Made by a program: the position numbers and the translations under genes
The notes under the pieces: generated by a model
What the model was told of the DNA's origin: nothing
Databases searched by the model: none
What the model saw: the letters and a program-made list of their open reading frames with translations, nothing else
Assembly (NCBI GenBank): GCA_014871385.1
Contig: CM026431.1
Coordinates: 7,809,778-7,873,777, forward strand
DNA from: Ceratodon purpureus
Lineage: Eukaryota; Streptophyta; Bryopsida; Pseudoditrichales; Ditrichaceae
Direction: 5' to 3'
DNA length: 64,000 bases
Shown: one piece after another, positions 32,835-44,047 of the stretch
Position numbering within the stretch: the first letter of the stretch is position 1
How the letters are laid out: every line of letters starts with the position of its first letter

Positions 32835-34963
32835 ATGGTTTGGACTCAAAGTTGGATTAATGAATTGGAGTTAGATCCAAACAAGGATTTCAATCAAGGA
32901 GAATCGACAAAACTGCGTAGACCAAGTGATTCTGAAGCATGGAAGGACATTGATAAGGAATATCCTGAATTCCTATATGAAGCCCGACATTTGAGAATTG
33001 CAATCCGTACGGATGGTTTTAATCCATATTCATTGAAGAGCTCCCAATACATTATATGACCAGTGATAATTATTATTTATAACTTTCCACACAGAATGTC
33101 AACAAAACTTGCATTTATGTTATTGACACTAATCATCCCAGGAAAATCTCAAGTTGTGAATATGGATACATACTATAGCCTTCTTTTTCAAGAATTACAA
33201 ATGTTGTGGAATCCGGGTTGTATAGTGAAAGACATTTCAAGGCCAGAGGAGGAGGAATTTAAAGTTCGAGCAATTGTGATGTGGACAATCAGCGACTATC
33301 TAGGGGCTTCAGCATGTTTGGGTAAGTACACTAATATTAAAGAGAAAATTTGATTAAATTTAAAACTGAGATAACATGTCAGTTAAAAAAATTATTATTT
33401 ATTTTAAAATTTATTCATAGTATTTGTTTTAAACACATCTTATTAATCGTATGTTGGGTGTTGGATACTAAGGTTTATCAACCTCAATGTACAATGCATG
33501 TTACTCATGCATGGACCAACTTCATGCAAGATGGTCAACTGCTCTTTACAAATGTAATTATCCCAAGTTTAGAATGTTTTTGGATGAAGACCATGATTCC
33601 CGGTGACAATCTTAAACATTACTTCAATGGATTGCCTGAATTTTTTCCTAAACCTCGAAAACATGGAGCTGAAGATTGGAATTATTTATGGTATTTTACT
33701 CAACAAAATAATGCAATGGAAGCAAGCACTAGCTAAGTTCAAAGAAGACCAAAATTGCCCGACAACATGAAAAGATATTTCATATTTCATGAATTGGAAT
33801 ATTGGAAAAAACTCAAAATTCATCATCTTTAAGACCCTATGCATGTTTTTCAAAATGTGTGCAAGTCGTTGAATGATCATCTAATTGGTGAAAAGGACAC
33901 GGAGAGCTATAGAGCCGATTTGAAGATCTCTAATACGAAGAAGGTATTATGGGACAAACAACCGAATGCAAGGGAAAGGATGGAATTCATTAAGGCACCT
34001 TATACTATGAATTCATCCGACAGAAAAGATTTTTTTTTGAAACTTGTGAAGCACATAAGAACCCCCAACAGGTTTTTGAGCCATATTACACAATGCGTTC
34101 AACAAAAATGACAACAAGTTTTTCGATTTGAAATTGCACGACTTCTTGAATATATTGCGGTATCATTTGCCGGTTGCTATTATTGGGAAAGATTCTTTAT
34201 CCGCTGGTATCAAAAAAAATGTATATCGATTATTTTGATATGCATGAAAGTTGTGCCAAAGGATAAATTGGAACTTCTCAAAAAAGAAGCCCCAATTATG
34301 TGTTCAATTTTGCAAATGCAATTTTCAACATAATTTTTTGATTCGCAAGAACATTTATTAATTCATCTACCTCAAGAGGTTCGATTTGCCGGTCCAGTAT
34401 ACATGCGATGGATGTTTTTTGTAGAGCGATGCATCAAAAACCTGAAGACCTTTGTAAGACAACAAACTAGACCGGAAGGGAACATTGGTGAAGGCTATTG
34501 TTTACAAGAGACAATGGGTATTCATCAAAGCTTGATTGGGAATCTAGATGAATATGCTCCTCGACTTTGGAGAGAAATCGAAGACATCAAAATCACACAT
34601 ATTGATTGTAAAACAAGTGTTTGTTGATGGGATGATTTTGATTTGTTTTTTCAATTTTATTATGTTTAAAAAATTCTCCTTAAAATATATTTTTTAGTAT
34701 ATGTTGTCTATTTGAATTTTGTAGATAATTCGTTTTATTTTTGCAAAAATATTTTAAAGATAAAAATCATTATATCTAATTTTGTCTGATTCTTTTTTTG
34801 TAAACATCGAATTATTAGATATGCTGCATTTTTTTCAAGAATTTAAATTTAGTGTAAGATTTGGTTGTAGTGTACGCTTTTGTTACAATAATGAGTGTCT
34901 AGTTTGCGACTAGTGTAAGGATTTTTTGTGTTGATTACACTAAACTTCTTATTTATAGTAGTG
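32835..34963 (+). mobile_element. Decayed CACTA (En/Spm, tnp2-type) transposon, right part
   Basis: Coding remnants in order: 32835-33059 (WKDIDKEYPEF and RIAIRTDGFNPYSLK, the tnp2 start region), 33063-33353 (YNFPHRMSTKLAFML, TLIIPGKS, KVRAIVMWTISDY), 33839-34111 (DPMHVFQNVCKSL, YTMNSSDRKDF) and about 34120-34627 (DUF4218-like, HLPQEVRFAGPVYMRWMF, ERCIKNLK). Several in-frame stops and frameshifts separate them, so no active enzyme is made. The 3' end at about 34963 reads ...TAGTAGTG and is preceded by subterminal TAGTGTAAG/TTACACTA repeats at 34850-34945, typical for CACTA elements. No matching CACTA 5' terminus is seen before 32835, so the 5' end is lost. The inverted-repeat breakpoint (33943) cuts through this element. 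Confidence 0.88.
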
Positions 34964-36631
34964 TTAGTTGATGTGTATAAGTGTGTCTTTGAGTTTGTAT
35001 GGGATTATGGGCAATTTGATAATCAGAACTAATGAAGAATTAAAGGTAACCTAGTTACTCTACGAATTTAGGTAGTGTATTATTTTTTCCCATATTTCAA
35101 TGTAAGATAGTTATTCCATAGAATTTATAGCTTATAGAAATGAAAAATCCAATTTCACGTAGTAAATCATTTCAAATTATTTCTTGTTTCAAATGACAAG
35201 AATGCATTCCATGCCACCATCGGAGTCAATGTGCAATGGTATCCTTATTTCTCAAATCCTAGATTCAGAGGTCTTACATATTTGTAGATTCTGGGTCCTG
35301 AGTACAATCTCTCCAGTCTTAAAGAAATCGCCGATTCAAGATTGACATAGATATGTTGTACCGAGCTTGTACATTTCACCTTCACATAGATTTCAATATA
35401 CATTCAAAAACTATTACAAATGCTAGACAAACATGTAATCCTTTTGGGACAAAAGAGCGACATAAAAATGTTTTTGAAAATGTGTTACAAACATGTCAGA
35501 AGATAAGTCTTACAAAATTCTAACTATTTCAGCCGTAGATAGAATTTTCTTTGATTAAGATTGTAACTATTTCAGCGGTAATTACCCTATCATGCGTGAT
35601 AGGGTAATTCCAAAATAGCCCCCAATGGGTTATTTGTCGTTTAGGGATTACAGGTGGTATGGTACGTAGTAGCTTGTAGTGATTAACAGGAGAATAACAT
35701 TGATTATGTTTTTATTTTCTCATCAATTCTAAAATTATCTATATTTCACTCATAAGTATTATGGCATTTTTAAAGAGATGGGATATTTTATTAGTGGATG
35801 TGAAACGTAATCATCTTAACAAAGGATTCAATGAAGAAGTGTTCATTTAGTACACTCTTGGCTTTTGTGAAGTAGAAGAGATTAAAAAGTCTATTGTTTA
35901 CATAAAGCGATGCATAACTTTTAGCATATTTTGTACAAGTGTTCTAAAGTTTTGAAATTTACACTCTCTTCAGCTAATTTGAACTCTTATGTTTTATTAA
36001 AGACTTCATGATTATATTACCCTAAATACATTGATGATTTAATGATAACTGAGAATTGTACTATCAAATTGTATTGGCTTTCTAAAGCTTTGTAGTGAAT
36101 ATCATATGAATTTTATCAAAATGTTAAGGATATGAAAACATAAAACTACCAGTAATATCTTGAATGCCCACAATTTTCTTGAAGTTTTAATAATTTTCTA
36201 GATATTTCCATACTTTATGTGGATTAAATATTCTTTTAGTTCGTTCCATAGTCCTCTAAAATTTTTACTGATGCTAAAAGTTTCTATTCTCTTCAAGATG
36301 TTTCTAGACTCTTTCAGAAGTTTTCTCTATCTTTGACAACTTTTGTAGTTTTTTTGAAGTTTCCATAGATGTTTAGGAAGCTAATTGAAAACCTTTCCAA
36401 TACATATGCCTTTTTTTGTATATAATTAGGATTGATGTTGCAATCTTTGTTGTATGTTGTATGGGATGATGTAAAAATTTGAGACAAGTTTGATTGTGAT
36501 GATTAATCACAATAAACTTTATCATTTTCAATTGATTTTATTTTGAAATATTTTTGCAAATATCTTTTTTCTTTTATTGCTATTTCAACGGATCTATATC
36601 CATCATTTCTCTTTTGTTGCTATATCCGTCT
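34964..36631. other. AT-rich spacer between the palindrome arms
   Basis: No gene or further transposase sequence seen. Contains a short perfect hairpin TTACCCTATCATGCGTGATAGGGTAA at 35581-35606. Together with 33944-34963 this makes the 2.7-kb single-copy centre of the inverted repeat. Confidence 0.6.
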
Positions 36632-36694
36632 CTTCTTCGTATTAGAGATCTTCAAATCGGCTCTATAGCTCTCCGTGTCCTTTTCACCAATTAG

Positions 36695-37740
36695 ATGATC
36701 ATTCAACGACTTGCACACATTTTGAAAAACATGCATAGGGTCTTAAAGATGATGAATTTTGAGTTTTTTCCAATATTCCAATTCATGAAATATGAAATAT
36801 CTTTTCATGTTGTCGGGCAATTTTGGTCTTCTTTGAACTTAGCTAGTGCTTGCTTCCATTGCATTATTTTGTTGAGTAAAATACCATAAATAATTCCAAT
36901 CTTCAGCTCCATGTTTTCGAGGTTTAGGAAAAAATTCAGGCAATCCATTGAAGTAATGTTTAAGATTGTCACCGGGAATCATGGTCTTCATCCAAAAACA
37001 TTCTAAACTTGGGATAATTACATTTGTAAAGAGCAGTTGACCATCTTGCATGAAGTTGGTCCATGCATGAGTAACATGCATTGTACATTGAGGTTGATAA
37101 ACCTTAGTATCCAACACCCAACATACGATTAATAAGATGTGTTTAAAACAAATACTATGAATAAATTTTAAAATAAATAATAATTTTTTTAACTGACATG
37201 TTATCTCAGTTTTAAATTTAATCAAATTTTCTCTTTAATATTAGTGTACTTACCCAAACATGCTGAAGCCCCTAGATAGTCGCTGATTGTCCACATCACA
37301 ATTGCTCGAACTTTAAATTCCTCCTCCTCTGGCCTTGAAATGTCTTTCACTATACAACCCGGATTCCACAACATTTGTAATTCTTGAAAAAGAAGGCTAT
37401 AGTATGTATCCATATTCACAACTTGAGATTTTCCTGGGATGATTAGTGTCAATAACATAAATGCAAGTTTTGTTGACATTCTGTGTGGAAAGTTATAAAT
37501 AATAATTATCACTGGTCATATAATGTATTGGGAGCTCTTCAATGAATATGGATTAAAACCATCCGTACGGATTGCAATTCTCAAATGTCGGGCTTCATAT
37601 AGGAATTCAGGATATTCCTTATCAATGTCCTTCCATGCTTCAGAATCACTTGGTCTACGCAGTTTTGTCGATTCTCCTTGATTGAAATCCTTGTTTGGAT
37701 CTAACTCCAATTCATTAATCCAACTTTGAGTCCAAACCAT
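36695..37740 (-). mobile_element. Truncated tnp2 transposase copy (mirror)
   Basis: Reverse-complement copy of the 5' two thirds of the left-arm transposase remnant (37516-37740, 37222-37512, 36839-37225 and the start of the DPMHVFQNV segment). It stops at 36632, where the palindrome ends; the DUF4218 part and 3' terminus are absent. Confidence 0.88.
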
Positions 37741-38325
37741 GACACCGATTCCTTCTTATTCCTTAGATGATCCAATATACTAGTATTATTGAGATGACAA
37801 TTTTTTTCCTTTGCTCTAATTTGCTAGTCTATAATTTTCCATCCAAGATTTTCCAAAATGAGTTACTTTATTGTCTCTTTGTATTTCTATAGTTTCTTTG
37901 TGCAAGGACAATGTTGAGATTTGCTTAGTTTTGTTAATGACCTTGGCCCAACCACAAGATTAGAGGACGCAATTGAGTTTTTGCATGTGAAGATAATGTC
38001 ATTTCAATCACGATGATTTTTTTCTAACTAAAACTTGGTGGTCTTAATGAATGCATTTTGCAAGTATGATTTTGTTTAATGTTTGTCTAGTATGGTTGCC
38101 TTTTCAATCTCTACTAATTCATGGGGGAGGTATTTTCATTCATTTTTGGATGCTTTAATATGTGTTGATGGACGATAAAAACATACTATTTATGAAATCG
38201 CTTGTGTTCTAGAATTCCCCAAAATCTCCACATGAGACTAAGGTATGAAATCTTTGAACTGATCCCATGAACTTTAAAAACCCTGTCACCAAGATTCCAG
38301 AAGGGGATGGAACAAAAAGAGAAAT

Positions 38326-38397
38326 TGCGTCTGCCGGGAGTCGAACCCGGGTCCATTGCTTGGAAGGCAATTATCCTAACCGTTGGACTACAAACGC
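38326..38397 (-). tRNA. tRNA-Gly (UCC), right arm
   Basis: Exact mirror of 32178-32249: same acceptor, anticodon loop CTTCCAA and T arm, and the T-run terminator on the left side. Confidence 0.96.
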
Positions 38398-38906
38398 CAC
38401 CCCGTTCCCAATGGTTCCCCACGTTCTTAGTGAGGGAGCGTACGGGGATCGGGCGCTGGAATGGCTGGATGTTCAATCAGTGGGCAGTAAGTAAGTGTTT
38501 CTTAATTGGCTCATCCCCAAAACTCAGTCTTGGAATAAGCATATACATTGTAGTTCCTGGCCAAGTTGCTGGATCTGTGCTGCCTCATCAAAACGAGAGT
38601 CCTCCATTGCTTCATCAAAACGGCAGCTTCTCACTCGGAAAGCTTCAATATTCCGGGGCTCACCAGCTCTGGAACGACACATCCAGTCTGAACTAACCAG
38701 CACTTCAACACCAGTACCCATGGAACTCCGCTTGACTCAGGAATATTAGGCTCTAATTGAGTGTTTCAAACGATGGTATTCATTTGACAGTCAACCAGAG
38801 CGGGGTGATCTCACAGGCCGCTCAAGCTTCGGCTCGGAATGATCAGTACTGAATCATGATGCTTCATGTTTCTCACAGGCACAAGAAAATCAGTTTGATG
38901 ATATTT

Positions 38907-38950
38907 GGCCCATACGGATGGGAGGCAGGTGAGGCGGGCCAGAGTATAAG
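38907..38950 (+). promoter_or_regulatory. U2 snRNA promoter (right arm)
   Basis: GGCCCATACGGATG at 38907-38920 and GAGTATAAG at 38942-38950, about 68-55 and 33-25 bp before the U2 start. The upstream element shares CCCATAC and the following -ATG with the U5 promoters, indicating common SNAPc-type recognition. Confidence 0.75.
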
Positions 38951-38974
38951 GGGGCGGGGTGCCACTGCAGAGAT

Positions 38975-39167
38975 ATACCTTTCTCGGCCTTTTGGCTAAG
39001 ATCAAGTGTAGTATCTGTTCTTATCAGTTTAATATCTGATACGAGGGACATCGTCCCTCATGATATTAATCTAATTTTTTTTTGGGTGCGGGTCCATCCG
39101 GCAGCTTGCTGCCCGGACCCGCGAGCGTCGCCTTGGTCCTGCACTATCTCCTTGGCCGGCGCAGCCC
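38975..39167 (+). ncRNA. U2 snRNA, right arm
   Basis: 193 nt starting ATACCTTTCTCGGCCTTTTG; carries the branch-site-recognition GTGTAGTATCTG, the stem-loop II region (TTATCAGTTTAATATCTGAT), Sm site AATTTTTTTTTGG, stem III (GGGTCCATCCGGCAGC.. GGACCC) and stem IV ending GGCGCAGCCC. Structure intact. Confidence 0.96.
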
Positions 39168-39651
39168 TACCCCTCCTCCGAGGGATCCAATTCAAACCAA
39201 ACTGTATTGTCCTGTATAGAGTGGACTCTGAACATCAAAGTAAATATCCGGTAAATTGAGTCGACTGTCACGACACTGCGAGCACTGTTGTATGCCAAAC
39301 GGTGCATTTCTTTGGTAGGATGATCGCCTGCTTGAATACCACAGAGCCCTTCGATTGTACTCAAGAACTGCATGTCATGGAGCTCAACTGGTTCCAATGA
39401 CACTTCCCCGTCAAATCGAGGGTGTGGCACCCGAACATTGCAGTTAGTGGCATATGAAGCACTGAATCACGCAGCTTCCACATCGCCAACTAACTTCAAA
39501 ATCCCGCCTTGACCAACAACTGGCTTTACATTCATGTGACCGTCGCCACACGCGAAGCGTCGTGACGGCTTACAAGTCAAAGGTGCGCGAGGCGCAGTCT
39601 GTTTGAATGCGGCGGAACAGCAGTTCGGGAGTGACCTCTGCGATCTTCGCC

Positions 39652-39723
39652 GGTCCCGTAGTCTAGCGGTCAGGACATTGGACTCTGAATCCAGTAACGC
39701 GAGTTCAAATCTCGCCGGGACCT
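39652..39723 (+). tRNA. tRNA-Gln (CUG), right arm
   Basis: Same 72-nt gene as 30852-30923. A T6 run (GCTTTTTTC) about 35 bp downstream may end transcription. Confidence 0.95.
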
Positions 39724-40005
39724 CGTCGCCAGCACCATCATCTTTGAGCACTGCTTTTTTCATTTTCAACTGCCTGCTCGAGTCTCGCACTCAAGTTGAT
39801 CAATGCAATGTCGATGTGATGGATTCGCCACCCACCGGCACCTCTGACAACGGTGCCATCGAAGCTCTATGGGCGGGGCTTGACACGCTCCTGTGCAACG
39901 CCAACGCGTCTGTCTATTTGGCTGGCTGATAGATCTGCCGCCTTGCTCCCAGCCCTGGCGTCAAGTTACATGAAGATGCGCTCTCCGGATTGGGTTTTGA
40001 GGTTG

Positions 40006-40121
40006 GTTGGGCCCCGTGAGGGGCGATCCAAAAATTGGGGTATGCCAGTGTGTGTACCCAGCGCACGGTATTCTTTAGTAAAAGGCGAAAGAATAGTTCG
40101 CTCTGTGCTGAGCACCCGGCT
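40006..40121 (-). ncRNA. U5 snRNA, right arm copy 4'
   Basis: Mirror of 30454-30569, with the same wobble CACTGGC in the basal stem and 3' hairpin loop TCAC. Promoter elements lie on its right side (about 40160 and 40196). Confidence 0.92.
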
Positions 40122-40713
40122 TGTCTAAGTCGGGAGTGTGACTCAACGGCGTTTGTACTCCAGAGCGCGGCAGTATCCCAGCATCGAGTATGGGTCATCT
40201 ATATTCGTGCATCTCAGATGTGGACCCCATACTCCCAGCTCACCTTGCTCATTGTGATTACATGCTCTCGGGTGACAGTCCCCAGGGCGTGAGATATGGC
40301 TGGAGAGTTGTGGTTGCAAATGTTGGACCACATGCAGCAGCGGCGTTGTGGACGCCAGCAGTCACGTCGAAGACGCTCAGGTCTTGGTATGTTTGATGGC
40401 GTTCATCAATTGAGAGTATCTGTTCACAGGTAAGCTGAGGTTTCTGCTGATTGTACTGAGAACGCACCTGGGCCACCGGTTTACACAACTCTCGAACTAT
40501 TTGGTTTTCGCACGTGTGTTCATATTAGATGAATTTTCCATCACCTACTAGTTGCATAACGTTTCTCGGCCGATCGCATCCTTTGCTGTCGTGCATTTTG
40601 TCACTCTCGTAGACCGGGCTACCCAAGCACATTCTTCGCGTCTGGCTAAGTTTCAAGGCCCTCCCAGCTTTGTGATGGAACGGGGAGTGCTTCAGTTTGG
40701 GTTTCGGTGTTGG

Positions 40714-40829
40714 TTGGGCCCCGCGAGGGGCGATCCAAAAATTGGGGTATGCCGGTGTGTGCAACCCAACGCACGGTATTCTTTAGTAAAAGGCGAAAGA
40801 ATAGTTCGCTCTGTGCTGAGCACCCGGCT
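40714..40829 (-). ncRNA. U5 snRNA, right arm copy 3'
   Basis: Mirror of 29746-29861, including the GTTGGG variant and the extra base in the 3' strand of the lower stem. Confidence 0.92.
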
Positions 40830-41419
40830 TGTCTATGTCGAGAGTGTGACTCAACGGCGTTTGTACTCCAGAGCGGGGCAGTATCCCAGCATCGAGTATG
40901 GGTCATCTATATTCGTGCATCTCACATGTGGACCCCAGGGCCCAGACTCCCAGCTCACCTTGCTCATTGTGATTACATGCTCTCGGGTGACAGTCCCCAG
41001 GGCGTGAGATATGGCTGGAGAGTTGTGGTTGCAAATGTTGGACCACATGCAGCAGCGGCGTTGTGGACGCCAGCAGTCACGTTGAAGACGCTCAGGTCTT
41101 GGTATGTTTGATGGCGTTCATCAATTGAGAGTATTTACAGGTTCACAGGTAAGAACCTGTGAACTTGCGAACGCACCTGGGCCACCGGTTTACACAACTC
41201 TCGAACTATTTGGTTTTCGTGTGTTCATATTACATGAATTTTCGATCACCTACTACTAGTTGCATAACGTTTCTCGGCGGATTGCATCCTTTGCTGTTGT
41301 GCATTTGTGACTCTCGTAGACCGGGCTACCCAAGCACATTCTTCGCGTCTGGCCAAGTTCCAAGGCCCTTCCAGCTCTGTTATCGAACGGGGAGCGCTTC
41401 AGTTTGGGTTTCGGTGTTG

Positions 41420-41535
41420 GTTGGGCCCCGCGAGGGGCGATCCAAAAATCGGGATATGCCGGTGTGTGTACCCAGCGCACGGTATTGTTTAGTAAAAGGC
41501 GAAAGAATAGTTCGCTCTGTGCTGAGCACCCGGCT
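41420..41535 (-). ncRNA. U5 snRNA, right arm copy 2'
   Basis: Mirror of 29040-29155, sharing the C-C mismatch below loop 1 (AAACAATA). Confidence 0.9.
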
Positions 41536-42521
41536 GCGTGACGGGCAGTCGGGCGATCCGGTCTTTGTACTCGACAAGGGTGGCAGCGCTCTGGCCATTG
41601 CGGATGGGACATGATGCACACGTACTGCTGTGTGCTTTGTGTGGACCCTGTCGAGCCGGCATGGCCTCAGGTCGATCAATATGTGATCACATGCTTTCTG
41701 GTGACAGGCCCAGTCTCTCCGGGTGTCATTTCAGTTTTGGATAATTCGGAAACTGTTCAGCTGTGTGTTCAAGGGTATGTACGTGTGCGAAGTTTGTGAC
41801 GTTAATTTCTTATTTTGAATGGCACTAGTTAGAGCTCAGATTTCTTGTGTGGCACCTGTTAAGAAGTTTAGGATGTCAGCGATGGTGGGGGTAACGTGGT
41901 CTCCTTGTTTCAGTGATTGATCATTTCCCCAAGTCCTTGAACAAATTTTCGGCATGCATGCACCCATCCTTATGTAGTTTTGTAACACGGATTGCGTTAT
42001 CAATTGAAAAGGTCGCTTTTATTGGGGAAGATTATGTGTTTCCTAGTCAAGATTCGTGGAGTGTGCAGGTAAATTAGTTGAATCGGGATGAAGGGAGGTG
42101 GCCAGGGTTTACAGATTCGTTGGAAATCACGGTCTGAGCTCTCTCAAGTCAGTAGTTCCGGTGGAAATATCTGGGGAACGAAGCTCTGTCGCACTCTGTC
42201 AGCACAAGCTGGGACTCTGCGTGACACAGTTCTCACGTCGGCGACGAGCCACCGACCTGAAGATCCCACCTCGACCAACCATCGTATTGGTACGACATTC
42301 ATGCGGTCGATATTGTCGGTGCACACTGAGCGTCACGACCTGGAACAAAAAAGAGTCACTAGAGAGCAGGGCGGGAGTCGTGGTCGTAGCGGAGCACCAG
42401 CTCCGGCGCTGAACCTGCCTACGTCGGAGCGATGCGCACGGCCGTAGTAGAGCACGAGGTTACGGTGTGGATTTTATAGTAGACCACGAGGTTTGGCTCT
42501 CCAGTATAGGATTTGCTATTG

Positions 42522-42637
42522 GTTGGGCCCCGCAAGGGGCGATCCAAAAATCGGGATATGCCGGTGCGTGTGCCCAGCGCACGGTATTCTTTAGTAAAAG
42601 GCGAAAGAATAGTTCGCTCTGTGATGAGCACCGGGCT
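42522..42637 (-). ncRNA. U5 snRNA, right arm copy 1'
   Basis: Mirror of 28113-28228 (offset 70750), with the same CTCATC lower stem and AGCCCGGTG basal strand. Confidence 0.9.
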
Positions 42638-43250
42638 GTGCGGTGAAGTGTGCGATGCGCCGGGGTTTACAGTGCGCGGGAGGGACCCTGCGCTCCTGCC
42701 ATTGGCACATTGCGTATGGGACATGATGTATTCTTGTCAATCACGTAATGTTAGAATCTTTTTGGATCCCGTCCTGCCTGCCCTGCCTCAGCTCAACGCT
42801 CTGACTACAGGCTCTAGTCTCGGGTGACGAAGTCCCAGCCTCTCCGAGTGCGAAGGAAGCGACTGCTGACGCGGGGGTTGCACAACTTGGAGGAGCTGTA
42901 ATTCGTTTCGAACATCAACTGTAGCCGCATCGAGCTGTTATTCGTGAGTTCACAATAGATGAGCTCCCGTACTGCATAACCTGTCCTAGTGGATTGCATC
43001 ATTTCGTGTCGAACCCATTCGACATGAGCGTAAATCTGCGAAGGCATTCATGGCTGGCTCTGAATTTTCCAGACCAGGAGTCACTGCAAAGTGTTTTGTA
43101 GCGTTGAGCATGCATGCGAGGACATGGATGGCTCTGCCAGGTGCTCCGGACACAAGCACAAGCTCAACGTTGGGTCCGTGTGAGAGGCACCGGTCTTTGT
43201 ACATCTATTATCTAACATAATTTTCAAGCCAATGGATTTCAAAAGAATAA

Positions 43251-43377
43251 CTTATCATTTCTTCTAACATATCAATTCCTTCTAGTTCTTGCCTCTAATG
43301 CAATAGAGAGAAGAATTAGAAGAAATTAACAAGTTAGAAGAAATGAGAAAATGGGATATGCCGGTGTGTGTGCCCAG
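43251..43377 (-). pseudogene. U5 fragment plus hairpin element, right arm
   Basis: Mirror of 27373-27499: U5 3'-stem fragment at about 43359-43377 adjoining the TTCTTCTAA hairpin at 43251-43348. Promoter-like GAGTACATAG equivalent is on its right side. Confidence 0.75.
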
Positions 43378-43670
43378 TCTATGTACTCGACAGGGGTGGC
43401 GTTGCTTCCCTCATTGCGTATGAGAGTACATATGTTTGTGTCATTCCGTTTTGCACATGTCAATCCTCTTCGTCCGGCCCTGCCACAGCTCGAAGTGTTC
43501 TCATGCTCGCTGCTGAATTACGCCCAGAGTCCTCTTTCAGTGCACAATATGTCACTCGCTGGAAGTGGAAGTTGCACATCTTGGCGCATTTTCTCTAGGT
43601 CTGAACATCAGCGAGCCTCGTCGGGGAGGACTCTCACCTCATTGCTGTCAACTTTTCATATCGTTCTTAT

Positions 43671-44047
43671 TTTTTGGGTGTATTTGTCTAGAGGACTTAT
43701 CAGGATGGTGCGGGTCGTTGGGGAGTTATGCTTTTGTTTCACATCTTGAGTAACTTGGTTGAGTTTCCCTGTACCTTCTGCACGTCGATGTTTTCGAGAG
43801 GACTGCATCATTTCATGTTGTAGACGTCCGACATGGTGTAAACATGCCAAGGTTTGGGTGGTTTCTTGCGCTGGGCCGGATTTGTTATATGAAACGATCC
43901 TAATGAGACAGGAGAGTTGTTCTTAGTTAGTCATGAGCTGATGAACTGTATCAGTACCTGGTTGGAGAGGAAATCAAATGCGCACGTGTGAGTGACAGGA
44001 GGGTCCGCATGAATCCGGAAGTCCCTACGATGAACGTGAATGAATCG
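43671..44047. other. Intergenic, right flank of the palindrome
   Basis: No gene seen; includes the probable 3' UTR of the Dabb gene. Confidence 0.5.

Larger units (their letters stand above)
27120..33943 (+). repeat. Left arm of a large inverted repeat (snRNA/tRNA palindrome)
   Basis: Its reverse complement is the segment 36632-43665. Inner part: position x pairs with 70575-x (about 28930-33943). Outer part: x pairs with 70750-x because the right arm holds about 175 bp more near 41605-41800. Only a few substitutions were seen in the inner 5 kb (for example 30835 and 30970), while the outermost 150 bp differ by several indels. The inner end is sharp: homology stops at 33943/36632, inside the tnp2 transposase. 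The arm contains four U5, one U2, a U5 fragment, tRNA-Gln, tRNA-Gly and transposase sequence. Confidence 0.97.
36632..43665 (-). repeat. Right arm of the large inverted repeat
   Basis: Reverse complement of 27120-33943. It holds about 175 bp more than the left arm near 41605-41800; the extra bases are flanked by TTTGTG at 41636 and 41793 and contain sequence related to other U5 upstream flanks. The left arm therefore probably lost them. Outer end near 43665 is gradual. Confidence 0.97.

Noticed and set aside
27120-43665. The palindrome as a pure assembly artefact
   Set aside because: The arms differ by substitutions, a 175-bp gap and diverged outer ends, which an artificial mirror copy would not show. 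Long-read confirmation is still worthwhile.
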